Shown here piece after piece: positions 6,603 through 12,036 of a DNA stretch of 12,036 nucleotides. The translations under genes and the position numbers were made by a program. Each line of letters starts with the position of its first letter. The first letter of the stretch is position 1. A model generated the notes under the pieces. That model saw nothing but the letters and a program-made list of their open reading frames with translations, made no database searches and had not been told where the DNA came from. Where the stretch lies: assembly GCA_023264315.1 (NCBI GenBank), contig JALQST010000051.1, positions 1-12,036 on the forward strand, given 5' to 3'. Origin of the DNA: Nodosilinea sp. BSH.14. Lineage in GTDB: Bacteria; Cyanobacteriota; Cyanobacteriia; Phormidesmidales; Phormidesmidaceae.

Positions 6603-7603
6603 AAGCTATCGCCAACGTGGATGGTTAGCCGCTCGCTACCCCGACTGAGGGTGACAGAACTGTCTTGAACGTCCACCAGTTGCCAAGGGCTTTGACTAAT
6701 GCGATCACCTAGCCTAATCGCATAGGAATTTTGCCCAGTTTGTACCAAGGCCGCAGAGAACTGCCCGGTTTGCACGACGCCCAGCAGTCGATTGTTCTGG
6801 GAAACTGGAGCCGCCACCGGAGTGGCCTGGGCCATGGCCGGAGGGCTGGAGGGCTGGCTGATGGCGGGACGATCTGACAGCGTTGGGGTATGAGGGGCAT
6901 TTTGTCCATGGGGCACGGCGACGCTAGCCACGGGGGCTTGGCTAAAGGCTTGGGGACTTGGAGGAGGCAACGGCACCGCCAAGGGCTGAATTTCCGGGGA
7001 ATGCGCCGCAGGGGTATCGGGGCTGGCATTGGCCCTTTGGTGAGGATCAAAATAAAAGCGATCCACTACGATGGCGGATTGTAGGGTCGCCGTTGGCCCA
7101 CCATCGGCGGCGGCTTGGACAGGGAGATAAAACCGATCCATGATGACGGGCTGAAGCATCGGCTGCACCGCCGATGCGGGGGTAACGGATTCAGGGCTGA
7201 CCATGGGAGCCCGCACTTCCCCCGTCCGTTGGTAGAGGTGCTTGAGGGCGGCGTGGGTGCGCCCCGTGGTTTTCGTGTGGCTTAGGGGGGATGGAGCCAA
7301 CGCGACGGCCTTTTGCATACTGTTCACCCAAGCCATGACACCGAAGCCGAGGGTGAGCCCAAGACAGCCGCCGGTTAACCACTGCTGGGCAGGGCTGAGC
7401 CGTTTCCAGCCATTCACCAAGGCTCGGTGATTATCCACGGGCCGATAATTATCGATCAGGGTGGCGGGAATAACGGTCTCTGGCGCAGACGAATGTAAGG
7501 TTGCCAGGGGTTGGGCCTGAGCAAGGACGATGGCGTGCCCCTGATCTGGCGGTGACTCGGTGCCGTCTAACTCGGCGGTGGAATTTGTTTGGGAGTTTAG
7601 CAT
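6599..7603 (-). CDS. Single-pass membrane protein with PilP/GspC-like C-terminal domain
   Basis: A 334-residue protein I do not recognise as a named gene. The N-terminus (1-70) is hydrophilic, one membrane segment lies at about 75-93 (WLTGGCLGLTLGFGVMAWV), and a Pro/Ala/Gln-rich linker spans about 100-268. It carries two similar short motifs 25 residues apart (PVIMDRFYLPVQ at 152-163 and AIVVDRFYFDPH at 177-188). The last 65 residues (NNRLLGVVQTG...YAIRLGDRIS...VTLSRGSERLTIHVG) form a beta pattern like the C-terminal domain of PilP or the HR domain of GspC, which link inner-membrane and outer-membrane parts of type IV pili and type II secretion. Inferred topology: N-in, C-terminal domain in the periplasm. 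No other pilus gene is adjacent, so a pilus role is only a suggestion. It is divergent from the methyltransferase gene. Confidence 0.75.
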   Translation of the reverse strand: MLNSQTNSTAELDGTESPPDQGHAIVLAQAQPLATLHSSAPETVIPATLIDNYRPVDNHRALVNGWKRLSPAQQWLTGGCLGLTLGFGVMAWVNSMQKAVALAPSPLSHTKTTGRTHAALKHLYQRTGEVRAPMVSPESVTPASAVQPMLQPVIMDRFYLPVQAAADGGPTATLQSAIVVDRFYFDPHQRANASPDTPAAHSPEIQPLAVPLPPPSPQAFSQAPVASVAVPHGQNAPHTPTLSDRPAISQPSSPPAMAQATPVAAPVSQNNRLLGVVQTGQFSAALVQTGQNSYAIRLGDRISQSPWQLVDVQDSSVTLSRGSERLTIHVGDSF

Positions 7604-7643
7604 GAAGGATTGTTATAGAGATTTCTAAAGGACATTTTCAGAT

Positions 7644-7670
7644 GCTAGAAACCTTGGCTGAGATTCTAGC
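7644..7670. promoter_or_regulatory. Inverted repeat in a divergent promoter region
   Basis: GCTAGAA at 7644-7650 and TTCTAGC at 7664-7670 are perfect 7-bp arms 13 bases apart, midway between the divergent PilP-like and methyltransferase genes. It has the form of a dimeric-regulator operator, or could be a hairpin in a leader; no regulator is nearby. Confidence 0.35.
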
Positions 7671-7714
7671 CTGGGACAGCTTCTATGGGTATCATTTTCC
7701 CCATGCTTTTATCG

Positions 7715-7743
7715 TTGATTCTTAAAGGTTCTGCAATTATCAT
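7715..7743 (+). promoter_or_regulatory. Candidate promoter of the RNA methyltransferase gene
   Basis: TTGATT at 7715-7720, a 17-base spacer, then TATCAT at 7738-7743 (5 of 6 to TATAAT). Transcription would begin near 7750, about 58 bases before the preferred ATG at 7808; this supports a start downstream of the upstream-extended frame. Confidence 0.45.
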
Positions 7744-7807
7744 CCATAGCCCAGGATTCTGGAAAGCGTTAAAAAGTAAGCTAAGGATGTTTAAATTTTT
7801 ACTCGCT

Positions 7808-8776
7808 ATGGCTGTTCCCGTTTCGAGCCCTCCCTCAAACCTGCTCATCAAGCTGAGTCAGCGACTGTTCGATGCCGAGGCACAGCAATCGGCCTTTGTG
7901 GCGGCCCTCACCACGCCCCAAGTCTTTCCCCAGGCGATTTTGTGGATGCGGCCTCGGCCCGAAGTCGTGCCCTTTGCCCTTGCGCCCGCCCTACCGTGGC
8001 AGTCCGCCACCATAGATCGCCTCCAGCCCGACCAGCGACCGGGCCAACACCCCCTCCACTCAGCGGGATCCTACTATTGTTTGGACATGGCCTCGGTGTT
8101 TTCGGCGGCGGTGTTTTCCGCTATTCCGTCCCCGGTGGGGCTGGTGCTAGATCTATGTGCGGCACCGGGGGGCAAAAGCCTGTTGGCTTGGCAACACCTC
8201 CAGCCTAAAGCCCTATGGTGCAATGAGGTAATTCGCAAACGGGTCAGGATTCTGATTGCCAACCTCAAGCGCTGCGGCCTTTGGGATGCCCTGGTGTTTA
8301 ACCTCGATCCTAAGGCGTGGGCCGAACACCTGCCCCAGGCTGCTTCGGTGGTGATTGTAGATGCCCCCTGTAGCGGTCAATCCCTGCTGGCCAAGGGCGA
8401 TACGGCCCTGGGCTGCTTTCACCCCGTCACCATCAAAAAGAACGCCAGTCGCCAAAAACGTATCCTTGGCCAAGCCGCCCAAACCGTTGCCGGGGGTGGC
8501 TATGTGGCCTACATGACCTGCACCTTTTCTTCGGAAGAAAACGAGCAGGTGGGCGCATGGCTCCTGAAACAATTCCCCCAATTTGAAGCTGTGGCGGTGC
8601 CTAGTTTGGCAGACTATGCTTCTCCCCTCGCCGACTTTCCTTGCTATCGACTATGGCCCCAATCGGGTCTGGGAGCTGGAGGTTTTACGGCCCTCTTCCG
8701 CAATCGTGACGCTCAGATGAACCCAACCACGTTGCCTGAATCTTTGTCCACCCAAGCCCTCCGTTTGTATTCCTAG
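7808..8776 (+). CDS. RsmB/NSUN-family SAM-dependent RNA (cytosine-5) methyltransferase
   Basis: Transfers methyl from S-adenosylmethionine to carbon 5 of a cytosine in rRNA or tRNA. Class I methyltransferase motifs, numbered from ATG 7808 (322 residues): motif I DLCAAPGGKS from Asp115; motif IV DAPCSG from Asp185 with Cys188, which in this family helps release the product; motif VI MTCTFSSEENE with Cys238, the expected nucleophile. Both cysteines are present, so the enzyme should be active. The N-terminus lacks the NusB-like domain of true RsmB, and there is no evident C-terminal PUA domain, so the exact base is unknown. The frame is open to 7685, but the segment before 7787 is a hydrophobic stretch overlapping the likely promoter. 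ATG 7808 best matches family starts (SNLLIKLSQRLFD follows); ATG 7787 is an alternative. A terminator follows the gene. Confidence 0.9.
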   Translation: MAVPVSSPPSNLLIKLSQRLFDAEAQQSAFVAALTTPQVFPQAILWMRPRPEVVPFALAPALPWQSATIDRLQPDQRPGQHPLHSAGSYYCLDMASVFSAAVFSAIPSPVGLVLDLCAAPGGKSLLAWQHLQPKALWCNEVIRKRVRILIANLKRCGLWDALVFNLDPKAWAEHLPQAASVVIVDAPCSGQSLLAKGDTALGCFHPVTIKKNASRQKRILGQAAQTVAGGGYVAYMTCTFSSEENEQVGAWLLKQFPQFEAVAVPSLADYASPLADFPCYRLWPQSGLGAGGFTALFRNRDAQMNPTTLPESLSTQALRLYS

Positions 8777-8801
8777 GGCGGCACAGAAACCATGATCCAA
8801 G

Positions 8802-8825
8802 GCCCTATTCTAGACTAGGGCTTTT
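8802..8825 (+). terminator. Rho-independent terminator after the methyltransferase gene
   Basis: GCCCTA at 8802-8807 and TAGGGC at 8816-8821 form a 6-bp stem with an 8-base loop, followed directly by TTTT (8822-8825). It begins 25 bases after the methyltransferase stop codon, the expected place. Confidence 0.65.
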
Positions 8826-8874
8826 CCCCATAGGAGAGGGCTTTAGGGGGAAGTCTAGATCAGCGCAAAAGAGG

Positions 8875-8987
8875 ATATAGCGAGCGGATTCCGTTGAGAT
8901 GAGGTACGACTAGGAGGGCCGCAAAGCTTTATATAACAAGGCTTGTATTGTCTACAGGTGCTCTCATCATAGTGAATTCCGCTATAT
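8875..8987. mobile_element. Candidate MITE (IS630/Tc1-mariner-like ends)
   Basis: The left end (8875) reads ATATAGCG and the right end (8981-8987) GCTATAT, its reverse complement less one base; imperfect similarity continues about 25-30 bases inward (GGATTC against GGAATTC, then GATGAG on both sides). The element is about 113 bp and encodes no protein. The ends can be read as TA dinucleotides flanking TAGCG termini, the form left by IS630/mariner-type transposases. Whether other copies exist cannot be seen here. Confidence 0.4.
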
Positions 8988-9399
8988 TGGTGATCTGATA
9001 TTAGTGATCTATAGATGCCGGATGGTGCCATGAAGCGAGACTCAACACCCAGACGCAACATCCAAACCAAGGGTACGCAAAACAACACCCATGTCCTGTT
9101 CCAAGGAACTTCCTAGCCTCGCTCTAGCCTTCACGGAGGGAAATCACTCGCAGATTCTATAAACCCTTATAGATCCTTAAGGCGTGTGTTTCTCAAAGCT
9201 CCCTGCTTACTACTTTAGGAAGTATTGAATGGGGGATTGGGTGCTGTTGGTTAAGCGAGACAGATGTGATATTAACAGCGCTTTCACTCCTTCTTGTGTG
9301 TGGACATCTAGCTGTTGAATCTGCCAGGGGAACTTCATCAGTTCCATATTCAGTATACCGTTAGGACTCCCTAATCACTGGGAATGAAAAGATAGTTAA

Positions 9400-9405
9400 T
9401 ATAGT
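9400..9405 (+). promoter_or_regulatory. Candidate -10 box for the 9436 small ORF
   Basis: TATAGT matches the -10 consensus in 5 of 6 bases. There is no good -35 hexamer at 16-18 bases. It overlaps the right arm of the AATCACT/AGTGATT inverted repeat (9373-9409), so an activator- or repressor-controlled promoter is possible. A start near 9412 would leave a 24-base leader with a ribosome site before the ATG at 9436. Confidence 0.3.
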
Positions 9406-9435
9406 GATTTTCCCTGCCATTAAGGAAAACAAAGA

Positions 9436-9543
9436 ATGCCCGCTACGCAAGGCTTACAGCTCCTCAATATTTCGTTAGAAAGTGGTTTAACCCTGGGGAT
9501 GATCCGAGATGGGATCATCCCCACCGCAGCCCCTAGGGGTTGA
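9436..9543 (+). CDS. Possible 35-residue small protein or leader peptide
   Basis: ATG 9436 to TGA 9541-9543. AGGA at 9423-9426 lies 9 bases before the ATG and a -10-like TATAGT lies 31 bases before it, so the expression signals are in the right order and spacing. The peptide starts MPATQGLQLLNISLESG and ends in IIPTAAPRG; it has no membrane segment and matches no family I know. Codons 20-29 coincide with an 11-bp perfect hairpin, which is unusual for a coding sequence and could mean that this is a leader or that the transcript is really a small RNA. Chance occurrence cannot be excluded. Confidence 0.3.
   Translation: MPATQGLQLLNISLESGLTLGMIRDGIIPTAAPRG
9495..9522. other. Strong 11-bp perfect hairpin
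   Basis: GGGGATGATCC at 9495-9505 and GGATCATCCCC at 9512-9522 pair perfectly with a 6-base loop. A 10-base palindrome, CCCCTAGGGG, follows at 9530-9539. No T-run follows on the plus strand; on the minus strand only mixed sequence follows. It may be the 3' end of a small RNA, a transcript-stabilising element, or a terminator of non-canonical form. Confidence 0.5.
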
Positions 9544-9795
9544 TTAGATCGGTTTGGCCCATCGGGATCCGTTGGGGAAGCCATGGCTAGGGTAAAGCCC
9601 AGGGTAAACGCAGACTCATTGTGTGAGGGTTAGCACCTTGGGGAGATAGATGCCTCTGGCTCAACCTTTCCCGTCAGGATCCCTGCTGCTCCGAGTATAG
9701 GTTTGCCCTGCCCGAACCCTAGACCCAACCCCAGAAACCGCCCCGATTGCCATATCATTGGAAAGGGCAGTTTCACAGCGCATGGCATAGGATTT

Positions 9796-10500
9796 ATGGT
9801 TTCGGAAAGTGGCACCTTGGAGGACTTGCGGCAACAGCTTCAGGGGGATTCCCTCAAGCGTCAGCTCTCAGCCATTCACGAGCTGGCTGCCCTGGGTTCA
9901 GAGGGGTTAGACACCCTGAAAGCCTTTGTGCTAGAGCGCCGGAATGCACCGCCCACCCTCGTGGATGGTCGCGCTGTGCAGGTGCTCTACGCCACCCAGC
10001 AGGACGATATTCAAACCTTCCTGGCGGAAACCTGGCCCGAGGGGCGGGTGCCCATGTCCTCCACCGCCGAGGTGGACTATGCCCCCATTCAAGATTGTCT
10101 GGTGGCCCAAGACTTTCAGGAAGCCGACCGGCTCACCCTGGTGAAAATGTGTGAGTTGGCGGGGCCGACAGCGGTAAAGCGCAAATGGGTCTACTTCACG
10201 GAGGTGGAGATGTTCCCCAAGCTGGATCTACAAACCCTGGATCGGCTGTGGCAAATCTACTCCGAGGGTAAGTTTGGCTTTTCCGTGCAGCGTCGCCTCT
10301 GGCTCGGCCTCGGCCAAAACTGGGATAAACTCTGGTCCCGGTTGGCCTGGAAGGACGACAACATTTGGACGCGCTATCCCGGGGGCTTCATTTGGGATTT
10401 GAGCGCCCCCGATGGCCATCTGCCCCTCTCCAACCAACTGCGCGGTGTGCGCATGATGGCTTCTCTGCTGTCGCACCCGGCCTGGGATGAGATAGCTTGA
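9796..10500 (+). CDS. gun4: GUN4 domain protein, regulator of magnesium chelatase
   Basis: GUN4 binds protoporphyrin IX and Mg-protoporphyrin IX and stimulates magnesium chelatase through its ChlH subunit, the first committed step of chlorophyll synthesis; it acts at the cytoplasm/thylakoid surface. The 234-residue protein has a helical N-terminal part (about 5-85, TLEDLRQQLQGDSLKRQL onward) and the GUN4 core (about 94-230). The core contains the signature KFGFSVQRRLWLGLGQNWDK (159-178), NIWTRYPGGFIWDLSAPDG (189-207) and HLPLSNQLRGV (208-218). Length and two-domain form match cyanobacterial Gun4. The frame extends upstream to 9703, but that part is Pro/Arg-rich with no family similarity. ATG 9796 is preferred, with a weak AGGA 3 bases ahead. 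No other chlorophyll gene is in the window. Confidence 0.96.
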   Translation: MVSESGTLEDLRQQLQGDSLKRQLSAIHELAALGSEGLDTLKAFVLERRNAPPTLVDGRAVQVLYATQQDDIQTFLAETWPEGRVPMSSTAEVDYAPIQDCLVAQDFQEADRLTLVKMCELAGPTAVKRKWVYFTEVEMFPKLDLQTLDRLWQIYSEGKFGFSVQRRLWLGLGQNWDKLWSRLAWKDDNIWTRYPGGFIWDLSAPDGHLPLSNQLRGVRMMASLLSHPAWDEIA

Positions 10501-10536
10501 GGCCGACGGGTGGGGATGGGCGGCTTTGCAAGGATC

Positions 10537-10621
10537 CTGGGTGGTGGATTGCTGCGCGAAGCCACCCTACGCGAAACGTCATTTCTGGGTGGTGGATTGC
10601 TGCGCGAAGCCACCCCACGCG
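10537..10621. repeat. Tandem pair of 37-bp palindromic repeats
   Basis: Two copies, 10537-10573 and 10585-10621, period 48, differ at one base (T 10568 against C 10616). Each begins CTGGGTGGTGGATTGC and ends GCCACCC followed by ACGCG, so GGGTGG and CCACCC arms can form a hairpin around the TGCTGCGCGAA centre. The 11-base spacer differs. This resembles the small dispersed palindromic repeats common in filamentous cyanobacterial intergenic DNA. It fills the gap between gun4 and the DUF2256 gene and is not needed for either coding frame. Confidence 0.85.
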
Positions 10622-10668
10622 GAGTCACCTGGGAGGCCAGACTTTGGGCAGGGGGAGGAACAGATAGG

Positions 10669-10809
10669 ATGGCCAAGCAACGGTTTAAGGCGGATTTGCC
10701 GACGAAGGTCTGCCCCGTGTGTCAGCGGCCCTTTACCTGGCGCAAAAAGTGGGCAGACTGCTGGGATGAGGTGAAATACTGTTCAGAGCGCTGTCGCCGC
10801 CGTCGCTAG
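10669..10809 (+). CDS. DUF2256 family small Cys-rich protein
   Basis: A 46-residue basic protein with four cysteines in two pairs: CPVC at 15-18 and C38/C42 in YCSERC, probably binding one zinc ion. The order CPVCQRPFTWRKKWADCW then VKYCSERCRRRR is the hallmark of DUF2256, a family of unknown function found in cyanobacteria and other bacteria, sometimes near photolyase/cryptochrome genes. The frame is open upstream to 10510 but covers the tandem repeats; the ATG at 10669 has a strong Shine-Dalgarno (GGAGG 10654-10658, 10 bases ahead) and matches the family's short length. Its stop overlaps the dnaA stop of the opposite strand (both within CTAG 10806-10809). Confidence 0.93.
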   Translation: MAKQRFKADLPTKVCPVCQRPFTWRKKWADCWDEVKYCSERCRRRR

Positions 10810-12036
10810 CCTCGACCGGCCATGTGGATGCGATCACTCAATTGCCGCACGGTTTGGGCGAGATCGAGGTCTCGCTTCAGCAGGCTTTCCACCTTGGTGC
10901 AGCTATAGAGCACCGTGGTGTGATCCTTGCCGCCAAATTCTTCGCCAATTTTGGGCAAGCTGAGGTCGGTGTGTTGACGCATCAGGTACATGCCCATCTG
11001 GCGGGCTTGGCTAATTTCCCGCCGCCGAGACGCCCCCTTGAGGTCATCGACGGACACTTTGAAATGATCAGCCACTGTGGTGAGCACGGTTTGGGGAGAC
11101 GCTTCCATCTGCTCCGTGGGCGGGTTCAGCACCGCCGTCAGGTGTTCCACGGTCATGGGCAGGCCCGAGATGGAGGTGTAGGCAATGGCCCGAATCAGCG
11201 CCCCCTCTAGCTCGCGAATGTTGGAGGTATAGCTGGAGGCAATGTATTCGATGGCCTCCCGGGGCAGATTGACCTGCTCGTACTCGGCTTTTTTTTGTAG
11301 AATCGCCACCCGGGTTTCAAAGTCGGGGGGTTGGATATCGGCAATCAGGCCCATGGAAAAGCGAGAAATCAGCCGTTCTTGCAGCCGCACAATTTGATGG
11401 GGTGGACGATCCGCCGCCAGCACAATCTGCTTACCCGCCTCATGCAGGGTATTAAAGGTGTGGAAGAACTCCTCCTGGGTATATTCCTTGCCCTCGATGA
11501 ACTGGATGTCATCCACCAGCAAAATATCCACATCCCGATAGTGAGAGCGAAAGTGCTGCATACTATCGCGGCGGATGGCGGCGATCAGATCGTTGGTGAA
11601 TTGCTCCGTCGAGACGTAGGCAATTTTGGCGTGGGGGGAAATGTCCTGGCGATAGTGGCCGATGGCCTGCATCAGGTGGGTTTTGCCCAACCCCACCCGA
11701 CCACAGAGAAATAGTGGGTTAAATTCTCGCCCCGGGGCTTCGGCCACCGCCAGGGCCGCCGCATGGGCCATGCGGTTATTGGCCCCCACCACAAAGCGAT
11801 TAAACACCGCCTTAGGGTTGAGATCGTTGTAGGCGGCGCGGGTGGGGCTGGGTGCCTCCACCTCGGCGGGGCGAGGCGGGGCCATGGGCGCAAGCCAGGA
11901 CGTTCCCCCCGTTACTGGTGGCGTCATGGGGCTGGCGGTGCCCCCGGCTTGGGCAGGAACAGACTCCGGCACAGGTGCATCCTCCTGGGCAATCACCACC
12001 TGAATGGTAAGCGGTTGGCCCACCAGTTCCTCTACC
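10806..12036 (-). CDS. dnaA: Chromosomal replication initiator protein DnaA, 5' partial
   Basis: Initiator that binds DnaA boxes and melts the origin. The frame is open to the right edge (VEEL precedes the GTG at 12023, so that GTG is internal), leaving about 410 residues; roughly the first 80 residues of domain I are missing. Numbered from 12023: Pro/Ala-rich domain II linker about 17-62; AAA+ start LNPKAVFNRFVVGANNRMAH (68-87); Walker A GRVGLGKTH (108-116); Walker B ILLVDDIQF (167-175); sensor 2 region NIRELEGALIRA; and the C-terminal DNA-binding signature GGKDHTTVLYSC in domain IV. The second Walker A residue is Arg instead of the usual Gly of DnaA; the GxxxxGKT pattern is still met. The linker is short for the family. 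The gene converges on DUF2256 with a 4-base overlap. No DnaA-box cluster is visible here, so no origin is placed. Confidence 0.97.
   Translation of the reverse strand, partial: VEELVGQPLTIQVVIAQEDAPVPESVPAQAGGTASPMTPPVTGGTSWLAPMAPPRPAEVEAPSPTRAAYNDLNPKAVFNRFVVGANNRMAHAAALAVAEAPGREFNPLFLCGRVGLGKTHLMQAIGHYRQDISPHAKIAYVSTEQFTNDLIAAIRRDSMQHFRSHYRDVDILLVDDIQFIEGKEYTQEEFFHTFNTLHEAGKQIVLAADRPPHQIVRLQERLISRFSMGLIADIQPPDFETRVAILQKKAEYEQVNLPREAIEYIASSYTSNIRELEGALIRAIAYTSISGLPMTVEHLTAVLNPPTEQMEASPQTVLTTVADHFKVSVDDLKGASRRREISQARQMGMYLMRQHTDLSLPKIGEEFGGKDHTTVLYSCTKVESLLKRDLDLAQTVRQLSDRIHMAGRG

Larger units (their letters stand above)
8777..9795. other. About 1 kb AT-richer region without a large gene
   Basis: Between the methyltransferase and gun4. 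It begins with a terminator (8802-8825), then a MITE-like element (8875-8987), and several inverted repeats: TCTATAA/TTATAGA at 9156-9173, GGAAC/GTTCC at 9329-9345, AATCACT/AGTGATT at 9373-9409, TTTTCC/GGAAAA at 9408-9429. Then come a possible 35-codon gene (9436-9543) with a strong hairpin in its 3' half and a 16-codon frame at 9650-9700 after a GGGGAG site. Base use is visibly more AT-rich than in neighbouring genes up to about 9480. I could not identify a tRNA, SRP RNA, RNase P RNA or tmRNA, and the 9541-9795 part shows nothing certain beyond the gun4 leader. Confidence 0.5.

Noticed and set aside
7431..7439. TTATCCACG, one base from a DnaA box
   Set aside because: A single near-match inside a coding gene with no cluster; no evidence for an origin in the window although dnaA is present.
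8855..9088. 77-residue minus-strand frame in the intergenic region
   Set aside because: It runs across the MITE-like element, has no ribosome site and no recognisable transposase or other motif.
9650..9700. 16-codon frame with a GGGGAG site upstream of gun4
   Set aside because: Too short to support as a gene; could be a chance uORF.
1..12036. HIP1 octamer (GCGATCGC) and CRISPR repeats
   Set aside because: I found no full HIP1 site by eye, and the only direct repeats (10537-10621) are two palindromic units with 11-base spacing, not a CRISPR array.

Overview
The window looks like chromosomal DNA of a GC-rich, probably filamentous cyanobacterium. The clearest evidence is a GUN4 chlorophyll-synthesis regulator, a cyanobacterial-type DnaA, a DUF2256 zinc-ribbon-like protein, a pentapeptide-repeat protein and a coiled-coil protein resembling the C-terminus of the pilus taxis protein HmpF. 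No phage, conjugation, CRISPR or rRNA/tRNA gene is visible. Most genes are single units in mixed orientation rather than one long operon.

Layout. 1-560 (+): 3' part of a coiled-coil HmpF-like gene, followed in the same frame after a TAG by a small membrane protein (561-851). 956-2605 (-): phenylalanyl-tRNA synthetase beta subunit of the short archaeal/eukaryotic type, unexpected in a cyanobacterium. 2606-2978: divergent intergenic region with three hairpins and a promoter-like pair. 2979-5942 (+): a 987-residue mosaic protein with about 30 pentapeptide repeats, a long acidic linker with a Tyr-rich repeat, an HNH-nuclease-like domain lacking its histidines, one membrane segment and two stalk-like beta domains. 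A STAS protein follows at 5996-6382. 6599-7603 (-): single-pass membrane protein with a PilP/GspC-like C-terminal domain. It is divergent from an RsmB/NSUN-family RNA m5C methyltransferase (7808-8776), which ends in a convincing terminator.

8777-9795 is about 1 kb of AT-richer DNA without a convincing large gene. It holds a MITE-like inverted-repeat element (8875-8987), a possible 35-codon gene with promoter and ribosome binding site (9436-9543), and an 11-bp perfect hairpin. After it come gun4 (9796-10500), a tandem pair of 37-bp palindromic repeats (10537-10621), DUF2256 (10669-10809), and convergent dnaA (10806-12036, start beyond the window), whose stop codon overlaps the DUF2256 stop within one CTAG.

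Functionally the genes are a mix of housekeeping (PheT, DnaA, RNA methyltransferase), tetrapyrrole regulation (GUN4) and envelope or signalling proteins (HmpF-like, pentapeptide mosaic, STAS, PilP-like). I see no clear defence or biosynthetic cluster. The best candidates for something unusual are the archaeal-type PheT without an adjacent pheS, and the pentapeptide/dead-HNH/membrane/stalk mosaic protein with its neighbouring STAS protein.
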